From a virus, in the IMG/VR virus record IMGVR_UViG_3300018412_000036, positions 1 through 28,587 of that record: a stretch of 28,587 bases of DNA; one strand, written 5' to 3'. Positions 12,625 through 20,256 of this stretch are shown here, piece by piece. Under the pieces are notes generated by a model that saw only the letters and a list, made by a program, of their open reading frames with translations, had not been told where the DNA came from and searched no databases. A program made the translations under genes and the position numbers. Within the stretch, counting starts at the first letter, position 1; every line of letters starts with the position of its first letter.

Positions 12625-13326
12625 ATGCAACAGTTAATCAATGTAAAAAATGATCCTGGATTCCCTGCGATGAGCAGCCTGGAGATTGCTGGATTGTGTG
12701 AAAAGCGACATGACCATGTGTGCCGAGATATCAAGTCAATGCTGGATCAGCTCAATATTCAATCTCCCCAGATTTGGGGAGATTACCGGGATGATATGGG
12801 CAGGTCTTACCCTTGCTTCCATCTGCCAAAAGACTTGTGCCTGACTTTGGTGTCTGGTTACAGCGTGGTGCTGCGCAAGAGGATTATCGATCGCTGGCTG
12901 GAGCTTGAAGAAATAAAGGCACCTGCCGTGCCGCAGTCATTACCGGAGGCCTTGCGCCTCGCTGCTGATCTTGCTGAGCAAAAACAGCAACTGGTGAATG
13001 AACTGGCAGTTGCTGCGCCGAAAGTAGAGTTCGTGGACCGTTACGTTACAGCCACGGGTTCTCTGACGTTCCGGCAGGTTGCGAAACTGCTCAATGCAAA
13101 AGAGCCTGAGTTTCGGTTATTCCTCCTGGATAATCGGATCATGTATCGGCTCAATAACATTCTCACGCCATACCACCACCATACCGAAGCTGGACGGTTT
13201 GAAGTAAAGACCGGTACCACGCAGGCATCAAACTATGCATTCAGTCAGGCGCGGTTCACGGCTAAGGGTGTGCAGTGGATTGGCGGTTTGTGGACATCGC
13301 ACAAAGCTAAGGCAGGTATTCAGTGA
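12625..13326 (+). CDS. Rha-family regulator / KilAC-type antirepressor
   Basis: A 233-residue protein. Residues ~10-100 match the Rha domain (MSSLEIAGLCEKRHDHVCRDIK, then YPCFHLPKDLCLTLVSGYSVVLRKRIIDRWLELE). Residues ~125-230 match the KilA C-terminal domain of phage antirepressors (VEFVDRYVTATGSLTFRQVAKLLN, YRLNNILTPYHHHTEAGRFEVK, FTAKGVQWIGGLW). Such proteins bind DNA or repressors and promote lytic growth. The ATG at 12625 lies after GTGGAGAAG; a GTG at 12613 is inside the ribosome binding site and is rejected. The stop overlaps the GTG of the DUF968 gene. Confidence 0.88.
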   Translation: MQQLINVKNDPGFPAMSSLEIAGLCEKRHDHVCRDIKSMLDQLNIQSPQIWGDYRDDMGRSYPCFHLPKDLCLTLVSGYSVVLRKRIIDRWLELEEIKAPAVPQSLPEALRLAADLAEQKQQLVNELAVAAPKVEFVDRYVTATGSLTFRQVAKLLNAKEPEFRLFLLDNRIMYRLNNILTPYHHHTEAGRFEVKTGTTQASNYAFSQARFTAKGVQWIGGLWTSHKAKAGIQ

Positions 13327-14312
13327 GAGCGTTGCTGAATCCGATCTTCATCCCTGAACTGGGCGTTATTGCATTTAAACCTGGCTCGCGCCTGCTGCCA
13401 TATTTTAATCGCGGTCGCATGCTGATTGAAAACGAGCCTGAGCGCCTGGCCGAATTACCCAGTGGTGAAATACCGGCGGCAGAGCAGCCGCTGGCAGAAG
13501 ACCCGGCATTGCGATCAGTATTCACTAACGAAGCGGTGTTACGTCGCGCTGGTGGCCTTTCAGGGCTTGAGGACTGGTTACTTCGTGAAAACTCCTGTCA
13601 GTGGCCGCACGAGTCCTGGCACATGGAGAGCATCACCACGATGCGCCACGTCCCAGGGGTAATCCGTCTGTGCTGGCACTGTGACAACCTGTTGCGCGAT
13701 CAGCACATCAGCGCTCTTGAAACCATTGCCCTGGCGAACTGTGCTGCCTACATCCTCTCAACAGTGCGGCGCGAGCTGGGCTTTGATGACACCCACGCCC
13801 TGACACTGCCAGAGCTTTGCTGGTGGCTGGCACACAACGGTCTGATCGAGGCAATCCCCGAGACCGCAGCACGTCAGGTGCTGCGTCTGCCGAAACCGGT
13901 CATTCACTCAGTAACCAGAGAGGCCGATCTTGTTCCAACACGCGGACCCTCTGAGATTGTGCAGGAAACAGCAAAGCGCGTGCTGGCGTTAAAGGTTGAC
14001 CCGGAGACACCGGAATCATTCATGCTGCGCCCGAAGCGCCGCCGCTGGGAAAACGAGAAATACACCCGCTGGGTTAAAGCGCAGCAATGCGCCTGCTGTA
14101 ACAACCCGGCAGACGACCCGCATCACCTGATAGGGCATGGACAAGGAGGGATGGGAACAAAGGCCCATGATTTATTCGTGATACCGCTGTGCAGAGCACA
14201 TCACGATGAGTTGCATCGGGACCATGTGGCCTTCGAGGCCAAATATGGCAGTCAGATTGAGCTGCTGTTTCGTTTTTTAGACCGTTCGTTAGCGATTGGC
14301 GTGCTGGCGTAA
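13323..14312 (+). CDS. DUF968 family protein with HNH-like zinc region
   Basis: A 329-residue protein of the DUF968 family, found before Q in many lambdoid prophages. The N-terminal two thirds are helical (WPHESWHMESITTMRHVPGVIRLCWHCDN). The C-terminal ~90 residues look like an HNH/zinc nuclease core: KAQQCACCNNPADDPHHLIGHG and then PLCRAHHDELHRD, with CxxC, HH and CxxHHDE as candidate metal and catalytic positions. A nuclease role in recombination is inferred from that. GTG start, overlapping the upstream gene by 4 bases. Confidence 0.85.
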   Translation: MRALLNPIFIPELGVIAFKPGSRLLPYFNRGRMLIENEPERLAELPSGEIPAAEQPLAEDPALRSVFTNEAVLRRAGGLSGLEDWLLRENSCQWPHESWHMESITTMRHVPGVIRLCWHCDNLLRDQHISALETIALANCAAYILSTVRRELGFDDTHALTLPELCWWLAHNGLIEAIPETAARQVLRLPKPVIHSVTREADLVPTRGPSEIVQETAKRVLALKVDPETPESFMLRPKRRRWENEKYTRWVKAQQCACCNNPADDPHHLIGHGQGGMGTKAHDLFVIPLCRAHHDELHRDHVAFEAKYGSQIELLFRFLDRSLAIGVLA

Positions 14313-14328
14313 ATCTGTGGAGAGATTA

Positions 14329-14745
14329 ATGCGTGATATTCAAACGGTTCTTGAATTGTGGGGTGCATGGGCGGCGTCTGACTCATGTGGTGTTGATTAT
14401 TCGCCAATTGCTGCAGGCTTCAAAGGACTGCTTCCGCAAAATGGGAAAACCCGAATCTATTGCTCTGATAATGACGGTTTGATTATCGAGGGGTGCATGG
14501 CACGCCTGAAAAAGAAGCGGCCTTATGATTATCACATGCTGGTTGGGCACTATGTATACAGGGTGTCAAAAAGGCAGATGGCGAAGAACCATAAAAAGAG
14601 TGAAAAGCAGATTCGTATCGAAATGATGATGGCGGAAGGATTCATTGAGGGTTGTTTATCAATGTTGGATATTCGCCTTGAAATGGATGCCGTAGTTATT
14701 GTCGAAAAAAATCAAAATAGTTCTAGTGCGGTCCGCATTTTTTAA
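14329..14745 (+). CDS. Q: Late antiterminator Q
   Basis: A 138-residue protein of the phage-82-type antitermination Q family. Recognisable parts are MRDIQTVLELWGAWAAS, VDYSPIAAGFKGLLPQ, ARLKKKRPYDYHMLVGHYVYRVS and AEGFIEGCLSMLDIRLEMD. Q loads on RNA polymerase at the late promoter just downstream and lets it pass the terminator at 14799 to transcribe the lysis, accessory and head genes. GGAGAG lies before the ATG at 14329; a longer frame from 14296 overlaps the previous gene and is rejected. The C-terminal 15 residues are not part of the usual family core. Confidence 0.92.
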   Translation: MRDIQTVLELWGAWAASDSCGVDYSPIAAGFKGLLPQNGKTRIYCSDNDGLIIEGCMARLKKKRPYDYHMLVGHYVYRVSKRQMAKNHKKSEKQIRIEMMMAEGFIEGCLSMLDIRLEMDAVVIVEKNQNSSSAVRIF

Positions 14746-14751
14746 TATAAC
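14721..14751 (+). promoter_or_regulatory. Candidate late promoter pR'
   Basis: TTCTAG (14721) and TATAAC (14746-14751) lie 19 bases apart, straddling the end of Q and about 50 bases before a terminator. The position is right for the Q-controlled late promoter, but the -35 is poor. Confidence 0.3.
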
Positions 14752-14798
14752 GTGTTAAGAGTGGTCACTTAGACACGAACTTAAAACACTTTTTAAAC

Positions 14799-14820
14799 CT
14801 CGCTTCGGCGGGGTTTTTTC
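14799..14820 (+). terminator. Terminator at the start of the late operon (tR')
   Basis: CCTCGC-TTCG-GCGGGG with a stable TTCG loop is followed by TTTTTT. It lies between the Q gene and the holin, where the Q-dependent terminator of lambdoid phages is placed. The rest of 14821-14927 shows no gene. Confidence 0.85.
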
Positions 14821-14927
14821 ATTTCTGGACTCGGGAATCACTCACACTTTTACCTTTTCAAAAGCGCCCGAAGGCCAGACCCCCTTTATTAATCACGCAC
14901 AGCACTTCCCAAACGTGGAGGTGGAGC

Positions 14928-15143
14928 ATGCTACGAATGGAAAAAATAACTACTGCCGTTGCATACGGCACATCTGGCAGTAGCACTCTTTACTGGCTAC
15001 TCCAGTCTCTGGATAAGGTCTCACCGTCTCAATGGGCGGCTATCGGGGTATTAGGGAGTCTGCTATTTGGCTTTCTGACCTACCTGACCAATCTGTATTT
15101 CAAAATCAAAGAGGATCGGCGTAAAGCCGCCAGGGGCCAATGA
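14928..15143 (+). CDS. S: Pinholin of phage-21 type with dual start
   Basis: A 71-residue class II holin very close in layout to S21 of phage 21: a SAR-like first segment ([21 protein letters not shown]), then [22 protein letters not shown] as the pore-forming second segment, and a charged tail [13 protein letters not shown]. It begins M-L-R-M, so translation can start at 14928 or 14937. The longer form has an extra Arg at the N-terminus, the device by which S21 makes a 71-residue antiholin and a 68-residue holin. GGAGGTGGAG precedes. Pinholins depolarise the membrane and release a SAR endolysin, which is what the next gene encodes. Confidence 0.93.
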   Translation: MLRMEKITTAVAYGTSGSSTLYWLLQSLDKVSPSQWAAIGVLGSLLFGFLTYLTNLYFKIKEDRRKAARGQ

Positions 15144-15679
15144 TGGGGACGAGAGCAAAGCTAAGTGCTGCGGTTCTGCTGCTGATTGGTGCTGGTGCAT
15201 CAGCACCGACGATTCTCGATCAGTTCCTCAACGAAAAAGAGGGGAACAGCCTCACGTCGTATCGTGACGGCTCCGGCATCTGGACCATTTGCCGTGGTGC
15301 CACACAGGTGGACGGCAAACCGGTTCGCCAGGGAATGAAGTTAACGCAGGCCAAATGCGATGCGGTGAACGCCATCGAACGCGATAAGGCGCTGGCATGG
15401 GTGAATAGAAACATCAAAGTTCCGCTCACCGAACCGCAGAAGGCCGGGATTGCCTCGTTTTGCCCGTACAACATCGGTCCCGGCAAGTGTTTCCCCTCAA
15501 CGTTCTACAGCCGGATCAATGCTGGCGACCGCAAAGGGGCGTGTGAGGCAATTCGCTGGTGGATTCGGGACGGTGGCAAAGACTGCCGGCTGACGCAGGG
15601 CCATAAAAATGGCTGTTACGGGCAGGTTGAGCGCCGGGATCAGGAAAGTGCGCTGGCGTGCTGGGGGATAGAGCGATGA
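15140..15679 (+). CDS. R: SAR endolysin (glycoside hydrolase 24 lysozyme)
   Basis: A 179-residue lysozyme. The N-terminus has a short weakly hydrophobic signal-arrest-release segment ([19 protein letters not shown]). The GH24 catalytic set E-8aa-D-5aa-T is intact: E34 in NEKEG, D43 in YRDGSG, T49 in WTICRG. C51 next to the active site and further Cys residues could give disulfide control, as in other SAR endolysins. The enzyme is exported to the membrane inactive and released on depolarisation by the pinholin. ATG at 15140 overlaps the holin stop; a second ATG follows at 15143. Confidence 0.93.
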   Translation: MMGTRAKLSAAVLLLIGAGASAPTILDQFLNEKEGNSLTSYRDGSGIWTICRGATQVDGKPVRQGMKLTQAKCDAVNAIERDKALAWVNRNIKVPLTEPQKAGIASFCPYNIGPGKCFPSTFYSRINAGDRKGACEAIRWWIRDGGKDCRLTQGHKNGCYGQVERRDQESALACWGIER

Positions 15680-15695
15680 TTAACGCGGTGAAACC

Positions 15696-15998
15696 ATGAA
15701 AATATTCATTCTCCTTTTTGTGTTCCTTCTATCTGGATGTGATACCGGTCCAGTGCCTGCCAAATCAACGATGGCTGTTTCATCCCAGCTTTCTGCTGAT
15801 GCAGACCGAATCAAGGTTACAAAGATGTCTGAATTCCGCGACGCGCTTGCGTATGACAACTGGCGAGGCGTTTACCTGATTCAGGATAAGCAAACCGGTC
15901 AGGAATACATCGGCATTAGCGGCATCGGAATTTCTGAAATCAGCTCGCACACCCAACTGGTTGGCAAGGTGCAGCAGCAGGTAAGGGATGAGCGATGA
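15696..15998 (+). CDS. Small lipoprotein between endolysin and Rz
   Basis: A 100-residue protein with a clear lipoprotein signal: [15 protein letters not shown], Cys15 as the lipidation site. The mature part has [38 protein letters not shown], a small beta-rich domain. I do not recognise the family. It lies where no gene is needed for lysis, and its stop overlaps the Rz start (ATGA). Candidates are a superinfection-exclusion or surface-altering lipoprotein of the Bor/Cor kind; that is inference from location and lipidation only. Confidence 0.7.
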   Translation: MKIFILLFVFLLSGCDTGPVPAKSTMAVSSQLSADADRIKVTKMSEFRDALAYDNWRGVYLIQDKQTGQEYIGISGIGISEISSHTQLVGKVQQQVRDER

Positions 15999-16456
15999 AC
16001 CGCTTAACCGCCATTGCCTGTTCGGTGGTCATCTGCCTGATTGTCTGCCTCGGCTGGCTGGCGAGCCACTACCGCGACAATGCCATCGCCTATAAAGACC
16101 AGCGTGACAGAGCGACCAGTGCGCTGACGCTGGCGAACGACACCATTAGCGACATGCAGACGCGCCAGCGTGACGTGGCGGCATTGGACGCGAAATACAC
16201 CGGAGAACTGGCAGATGCAAAGGCTGAAAATGACAGGCTTCGTGCTGATGTTGTCGCTGGTAAGCGTAAGCTGCAGCTCAAAGCAACCTGCACCTCGAAC
16301 GGAACGCCCGGAACCACCAGCCTGGCTGATGGCTCAAGCCCTCGACTTACAGCAGATGCTGAACTCAATTATTGGCGTCTCAGAGACGGAATCTCCACCG
16401 TCACCAAACAACTGACTGGCCTGCAAGCGTATGTGCGTGAACAGTGCCTTAAATAA
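15995..16456 (+). CDS. Rz: i-spanin Rz
   Basis: A 153-residue inner-membrane spanin subunit. One N-terminal membrane anchor ([23 protein letters not shown]) is followed by a long coiled-coil periplasmic part ([50 protein letters not shown]). It works with Rz1 to fuse inner and outer membranes in the last lysis step. Rz1 is encoded inside it in another frame. Confidence 0.93.
   Translation: MNRLTAIACSVVICLIVCLGWLASHYRDNAIAYKDQRDRATSALTLANDTISDMQTRQRDVAALDAKYTGELADAKAENDRLRADVVAGKRKLQLKATCTSNGTPGTTSLADGSSPRLTADAELNYWRLRDGISTVTKQLTGLQAYVREQCLK
16215..16415 (+). CDS. Rz1: o-spanin Rz1, embedded in Rz
   Basis: A 66-residue outer-membrane lipoprotein in the +1 frame of Rz. The signal ends in SLVSVSC (lipidated Cys at ~20), followed by a proline-containing mature part ([17 protein letters not shown]) typical of Rz1. 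The start may be 16215 or 16230 (MTGFVLML). It pairs with Rz across the periplasm. Confidence 0.88.
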   Translation: MQRLKMTGFVLMLSLVSVSCSSKQPAPRTERPEPPAWLMAQALDLQQMLNSIIGVSETESPPSPNN

Positions 16457-16467
16457 CCGAGGAAACC

Positions 16468-16704
16468 ATGAGCGAAGCAAAACCGCAGGACGGCAGCACC
16501 GTTAAGGGCTACCGCACTTTAGGCGATAAAGAAATTGCCAATATGAATCGCGTAAAAGAAATCAGCCGCCAATTTTTGGCTCAGCTTGAATTTCTGAATG
16601 ATGGCGTAAACGACCCGCGCTGGCTTGCGATTGCTCGTACCGATATGCAAACCGCATGCATGGCAGCCTGTCGTGCAGTAGCCCGCCCTGACGCCGATTG
16701 CTAA
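16468..16704 (+). CDS. acb2: Acb2-type anti-CBASS cyclic-nucleotide sponge
   Basis: A 78-residue protein with the Acb2/Tad1-hairpin domain: a KGYRTL motif, MNRVK helix, and the C-terminal DPRWLAIARTDMQTACMAACRAVARP. In the characterised family, small helical hairpins assemble into hexamers that sequester the cyclic di- and trinucleotides made by CBASS, and some bind Thoeris signals, so host abortive-infection effectors stay off. GAGGAAA precedes the ATG. It is expressed from the late operon right after the spanins. The identification rests on motif pattern and length; the nucleotide bound here cannot be told. Confidence 0.8.
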   Translation: MSEAKPQDGSTVKGYRTLGDKEIANMNRVKEISRQFLAQLEFLNDGVNDPRWLAIARTDMQTACMAACRAVARPDADC

Positions 16705-16714
16705 GGCATTACAG

Positions 16715-16735
16715 CAGGCATTCACTGAGTGCCTG
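16715..16735 (+). repeat. 9-bp hairpin after the Acb2 gene
   Basis: CAGGCATTC and GAGTGCCTG pair around ACT (with one T-G pair). No T-run follows, so it is probably an RNA 3' end or partial attenuator. The rest of 16705-16800 has no gene. Confidence 0.45.
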
Positions 16736-16803
16736 TCATAATGCTTTCTTAGGATAAATCTTAAGCGTAATCTGCAACTTCCATTTATGAAAAGGAGGTT
16801 GTG

Positions 16804-17004
16804 ATGTTAGAGAAATTTAATTGCAAAAATTCCGAAGAACAAGACCGCGTCGCAGTTGTTCAGGCCGCCCTTGAAATTGCTAAGGCTGCTGTTGGTGCCT
16901 CCCAGGCTAGAACAGGGAGTACGGTGGGGCACGATTTAAACACTGTCGCAAAAGAAATTGATAATTTAGCATCTTCAATTCTTGGCGCAATTCGCAAGTC
17001 TTGA
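16804..17004 (+). CDS. Small helical protein, function unknown
   Basis: A 66-residue protein with a strong ribosome binding site (AAAGGAGG, 6 bases before ATG). The sequence is helical throughout: NSEEQDRVAVVQAALEIAKAAVGASQ, then a Gly/Thr turn, then DLNTVAKEIDNLASSILGAIRK. It ends with a good terminator, so it can be a separately expressed accessory gene. It sits beside the Acb2 gene in the accessory block, which makes a defence-related role possible but unproven. Confidence 0.65.
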   Translation: MLEKFNCKNSEEQDRVAVVQAALEIAKAAVGASQARTGSTVGHDLNTVAKEIDNLASSILGAIRKS

Positions 17005-17023
17005 CTCAAGTAAATTAATAGTT

Positions 17024-17053
17024 AAGCCACTGGCATCCGCTGGTGGCTTTTTT
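17024..17053 (+). terminator. Intrinsic terminator
   Basis: AAGCCAC and GTGGCTT pair around a 12-base loop and run into TTTTTT. It closes the small-protein gene ending at 17004. Confidence 0.8.
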
Positions 17054-17093
17054 ATTGCGCCTCGCACGCGCAGCCTAACGATATCTTTCAGTA

Positions 17094-17147
17094 GTGAGCC
17101 TGGGGCATTCCGCTTTATCGGGTGGTCTTCCCGCGCGACAGGCTCAC
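17094..17147 (+). promoter_or_regulatory. 54-base structured element upstream of the 17166 gene
   Basis: Perfect 9-base arms GTGAGCCTG and CAGGCTCAC enclose 36 bases that hold a smaller hairpin CGGG-TGGTCTT-CCCG. It ends 18 bases before the start codon, so it lies in the 5' untranslated RNA and could affect RNA stability or ribosome access. Confidence 0.5.
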
Positions 17148-17165
17148 GCCTAAAAGGAAACAACC

Positions 17166-17951
17166 ATGAACTGCCAGATTAAAAAATTAATCATCAGCAT
17201 TTCATCGCTTGGCTCTACGCTTTCCGGTGATCACATTGCTGTTCACGTGTACGCCAGCAATGAAGCTGAAAAGTTATTAGTTGGCCGCCTGGATTTTCTG
17301 GGAAAAACAGACGCTGGTTTCAAACGTTCCCTGAACGTGATTTGCCCTGATGGCTTTACTCTCACCGCTGTTGTCGTGGATGGATACGGCATTCCGCATC
17401 CATTCAGCGACAATTGGGGCGTAACTGTCGCTGATGATTTGTATTTTCCGCTTGGCGGGCAGTATCCGGCTGAACAAGACATGAATAAACAACTATCCGG
17501 CGCAGCTGGCGATGTCCTGCATGCGCTCTTTTTTCGTGGCGCGCTGGTGGATGGCGATTTGCCGTCAAAGTCTGGTGCTGCCGAACTGCGTGAACTGGGT
17601 TATGTGAAGACGCAGGACACGGCAACGGCGTTCAGTGGCGAGAATCATTACAACTTCCTCACTGCTGCCGGGCAAGAGTTCGCTATCAGCCATCTGGTAG
17701 ACAGCCGCTTTGGTAAACAGTCACCGATGGAAATTAAAGATGCGCAGGTGTTCATCAATGATGCCCTTATTACCTATGACATTGCCGCCACGACTGTGAA
17801 GACCTGGGAACAGACTGTTGAAGACCGTCTCAACGAACAGTCAGCCAACCTTGCCAGCCTGTCGACATTGCAGGCATCCATTGGTGAGGTGGTCAGCGCC
17901 ACCATCGAGAAAGAACTACAGCCCGGTGGTTTGCTGTACGCGAGGAAATGA
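17166..17951 (+). CDS. Phage accessory protein of unknown function
   Basis: A 261-residue protein. Residues 1-85 are beta-rich (IKKLIISISSLGSTLSGDHIAVHVYAS, LVGRLDFLGKTDAGFKRSL). Residues ~110-180 look like a winged-helix-type region (DVLHALFFRGALVDGDLPSKSGAAELRELGYVKTQ then ENHYNFLTAAGQEFAISHLV). The C-terminus is a probable coiled coil (TWEQTVEDRLNEQSANLASLSTLQASIGEVV). No signal peptide. I do not recognise a family name. It opens a set of four overlapping or closely spaced genes ending with two glycosyltransferase-like proteins, so it may act with them. AAAAGGAAA is the ribosome binding site. Confidence 0.75.
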   Translation: MNCQIKKLIISISSLGSTLSGDHIAVHVYASNEAEKLLVGRLDFLGKTDAGFKRSLNVICPDGFTLTAVVVDGYGIPHPFSDNWGVTVADDLYFPLGGQYPAEQDMNKQLSGAAGDVLHALFFRGALVDGDLPSKSGAAELRELGYVKTQDTATAFSGENHYNFLTAAGQEFAISHLVDSRFGKQSPMEIKDAQVFINDALITYDIAATTVKTWEQTVEDRLNEQSANLASLSTLQASIGEVVSATIEKELQPGGLLYARK

Positions 17952-18187
17952 CTATGCGCATAACCGTACTTGATGATGATCCAGGTGAGAGAATCATACC
18001 CGGCCGCGAACGTATCACCGTGTATCTCGATGGCGCAGAGGTGAAGTGCTGCCTGACCGCTGACGATGTTAAGGGTGAAGTCGTGGATATTGAGCGAGAT
18101 TACAGTGGCCGCATGCTTGCGGTGAACGGTGAAGTTCAACGGCGCACCCGTTATGGGAAGGTGAGGATTGTGCGATGCCCGCGTTAA
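17948..18187 (+). CDS. Small beta-rich phage protein, unknown
   Basis: A 79-residue protein (MTMRITVLDDDPGERIIPGRERITVYLDGAEVKCC). The pattern of short strands and charged turns suggests a small beta barrel or sandwich. The ATG overlaps the upstream stop (ATGA), so translation is coupled to the 17166 gene. A start at the second Met (17954) is possible. No known family is evident. Confidence 0.7.
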   Translation: MTMRITVLDDDPGERIIPGRERITVYLDGAEVKCCLTADDVKGEVVDIERDYSGRMLAVNGEVQRRTRYGKVRIVRCPR

Positions 18188-18226
18188 GCCTGTTCCCCGC
18201 CTAAACATATTCACACGGAGTTTATT

Positions 18227-19684
18227 ATGCAGGTCACTATTGATGGTGTCCCGTATGTTCCTGCCTGCGTTTCATCAGCACGAATCGGTATTGCGATCAG
18301 CACTCACAATCGACCATCAGTAATTTCCCGCGCCATTGAGCAGCACTTGAAACACCTTCCCGCTGGGGCGTTGCTGGTGGTCGTTGATGATGGTTCGCTA
18401 CCTGCCGCCACAATCCCGGCAGGCGTCGAACTTGTTCGGCTGGAAACCTCGCAGGGCATAGTGGCTGCAAAGAACGCCAGCCTTACCGCGCTGGTGGATG
18501 CCGGATGCGAACACCTGTTTCTGTTCGATGATGATGCCTGGCCGATAGCGGATAACTGGCAATTGCCTTACATCGAATCACCAGAGCCACACCTTGCATA
18601 TCAATTTCTGGATCTGGCCGGAAGTCGTAAGCTCAACGATATTGCTGTGCTTTACCGCGATGATCGGCACGTTGCTTACACTGGGCAGCGCGGCGTGATG
18701 CTGTATTACCATCGTTCGGCGATTGATGCCGTCGGCGGTTTCGATACGGTATATGGTCGCGGGATGTATGAGCATAGCGATCTGGCTACCCGGATTCACA
18801 ATGCCGGGCTGACGTCGTGGGCGTTTGCTGATATTGCTGGCTCTGAGAAGCTGATTTATTCGCTGGATGAACACGAAGCGGTAGAGCGATCGGTACCGCG
18901 ACCCAATCGCGATGAGCTGGTGCGGCAGAATGTGACAGTCCACAACCAGCGACGTGATACCGGATATACCGGTTATGCGCCATTCCGTCCTGCATGTGAC
19001 GTGGTGATCACCACTCTACTCACCAGCGAAGCGGACCCGCAACGCGGTGAAAGGCTACAGCCTAATCCAGCGCTTCTTGGTAAATGGGCCTCATCAGTGA
19101 AGGGTGCCAGCGCTGTGGTACTTGCTGACCAGCTTGATGTTGCACCTTCTGGCGCACAGTTGGTTGGCGTACCCACGGTGGCAATGAACGTTTATTTCCG
19201 TCGCTGGCTTCATATCTGGCAGTACCTGCGTGACCATCCTGAATACCGCTTCGTCTGGTGCACTGACGGTACCGACGTCGAGATGCTGCGTGAACCCTGG
19301 GTGGATATGTCGCCCGCACGTATTTATGCAGGTTCCGAATTGAAGACGTATGCGGACCCGTGGGCAGCGAGTAATCATCCGGAGCGGATTTATCAGGAGT
19401 TCATCAGCGAGCACCGCAATGATGTGATGTTGAATGCTGGCCTGCTGGGTGGAACCCGTGAAGATGTCATGGCGATTGCTCACGGTATCGTGCGCCTTTA
19501 CTACCTGACCGAAAGCAACCGGTTCTGGAATAAGGAGCAGCCTGCCGCAGCCGTAGGCGACATGCTGGCATTCGGTATTGTGGCTTATCGGTTTAGCGAT
19601 CGCCTGATCACTGGCCCCCGGGTGCACACGGTATTCAAAACAAACGGTATCGGTAAGGAGTTTGCCTGGTGGATGCACAAGTGA
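18227..19684 (+). CDS. Glycosyltransferase-like protein (GT-A, family 2 type) with second domain
   Basis: A 485-residue protein. Residues ~17-220 are a GT-A glycosyltransferase: RIGIAISTHNRPSVISRAIEQ, VVVDDGS (52-57), ASLTALVDAGCEHLFLFDDDAWP with the metal-binding DDD at 101-103, and a GGFDTVYGRGMYEHSDLATRI acceptor region. Residues ~250-485 are a second domain with FVWCTDGTDVEMLREPW and AGLLGGTREDVMAIAHGI, which looks like another sugar-transferase-like fold. No membrane segment is present, so it acts in the cytoplasm. The acceptor is unknown; phage DNA, a virion protein or a host glycan precursor are possible. Confidence 0.8.
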   Translation: MQVTIDGVPYVPACVSSARIGIAISTHNRPSVISRAIEQHLKHLPAGALLVVVDDGSLPAATIPAGVELVRLETSQGIVAAKNASLTALVDAGCEHLFLFDDDAWPIADNWQLPYIESPEPHLAYQFLDLAGSRKLNDIAVLYRDDRHVAYTGQRGVMLYYHRSAIDAVGGFDTVYGRGMYEHSDLATRIHNAGLTSWAFADIAGSEKLIYSLDEHEAVERSVPRPNRDELVRQNVTVHNQRRDTGYTGYAPFRPACDVVITTLLTSEADPQRGERLQPNPALLGKWASSVKGASAVVLADQLDVAPSGAQLVGVPTVAMNVYFRRWLHIWQYLRDHPEYRFVWCTDGTDVEMLREPWVDMSPARIYAGSELKTYADPWAASNHPERIYQEFISEHRNDVMLNAGLLGGTREDVMAIAHGIVRLYYLTESNRFWNKEQPAAAVGDMLAFGIVAYRFSDRLITGPRVHTVFKTNGIGKEFAWWMHK

Positions 19685-20256
19685 AGTTTGCAGTGGTGGG
19701 GCATCACTCGCGGTTTGCTCAGTCCATCATGCTGGTTAACGAACTGAATGCTCAACTCTTCATGGATGAAGGCCAGCATGGTGCGAACTGGAATCACCGC
19801 CGTGCACTGGACTGGGCCGCCAGCCAGACATGTAGAGTGGTTATCGTTGAGGATGACGCGCGGCCTGTCCGTGGATTCGTAGAGAAGGTCAGCGCCTGGC
19901 TCAATGATAAGCCTGACGATCTCATCAGCTTCTACCTCGGCACTGGCCGCCCGCCACAGTATCAGGCGGCTATTGCTGAGCGGTTGATTGCAGCTGATAA
20001 GACGCGGGCAGACTTCATCACTTTGCCTCAGTTGATTCATGGCGTGTGCTATAGCGTGCCGGTTGCAAAGCTGGCTGACGTGCTGGCCCGATGGGATCAC
20101 AGCGCGGCTGCTGATTATGCCGTGGGGAATGCATACGGTGGAGCGGTGGTTTATCCCTGCTGGTCACTGGTTGATCATGATGATGGCGAACCGGTAGAGC
20201 ACCACCCCGATGGTTCGGTGCGCACTGAGCGGCGTCGGGCATGGAGGATGGCATGA
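19669..20256 (+). CDS. Second glycosyltransferase-like protein (GT25-like)
   Basis: A 195-residue protein. It has a short Rossmann-like core with VVIVEDDARPVRGF (EDD at 61-63), the metal-binding pattern of GT25-type transferases, preceded by NWNHRRALDWAA, and followed by DLISFYLGTGRPPQYQ and GVCYSVPVAKLADVLARW. GTG start with AAGGAG 8 bases upstream; it overlaps the previous gene by 16 bases and the HNH gene by 4, so all are in one translationally coupled set. It probably works with the upstream protein on the same acceptor. Confidence 0.7.
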   Translation: MDAQVKFAVVGHHSRFAQSIMLVNELNAQLFMDEGQHGANWNHRRALDWAASQTCRVVIVEDDARPVRGFVEKVSAWLNDKPDDLISFYLGTGRPPQYQAAIAERLIAADKTRADFITLPQLIHGVCYSVPVAKLADVLARWDHSAAADYAVGNAYGGAVVYPCWSLVDHDDGEPVEHHPDGSVRTERRRAWRMA

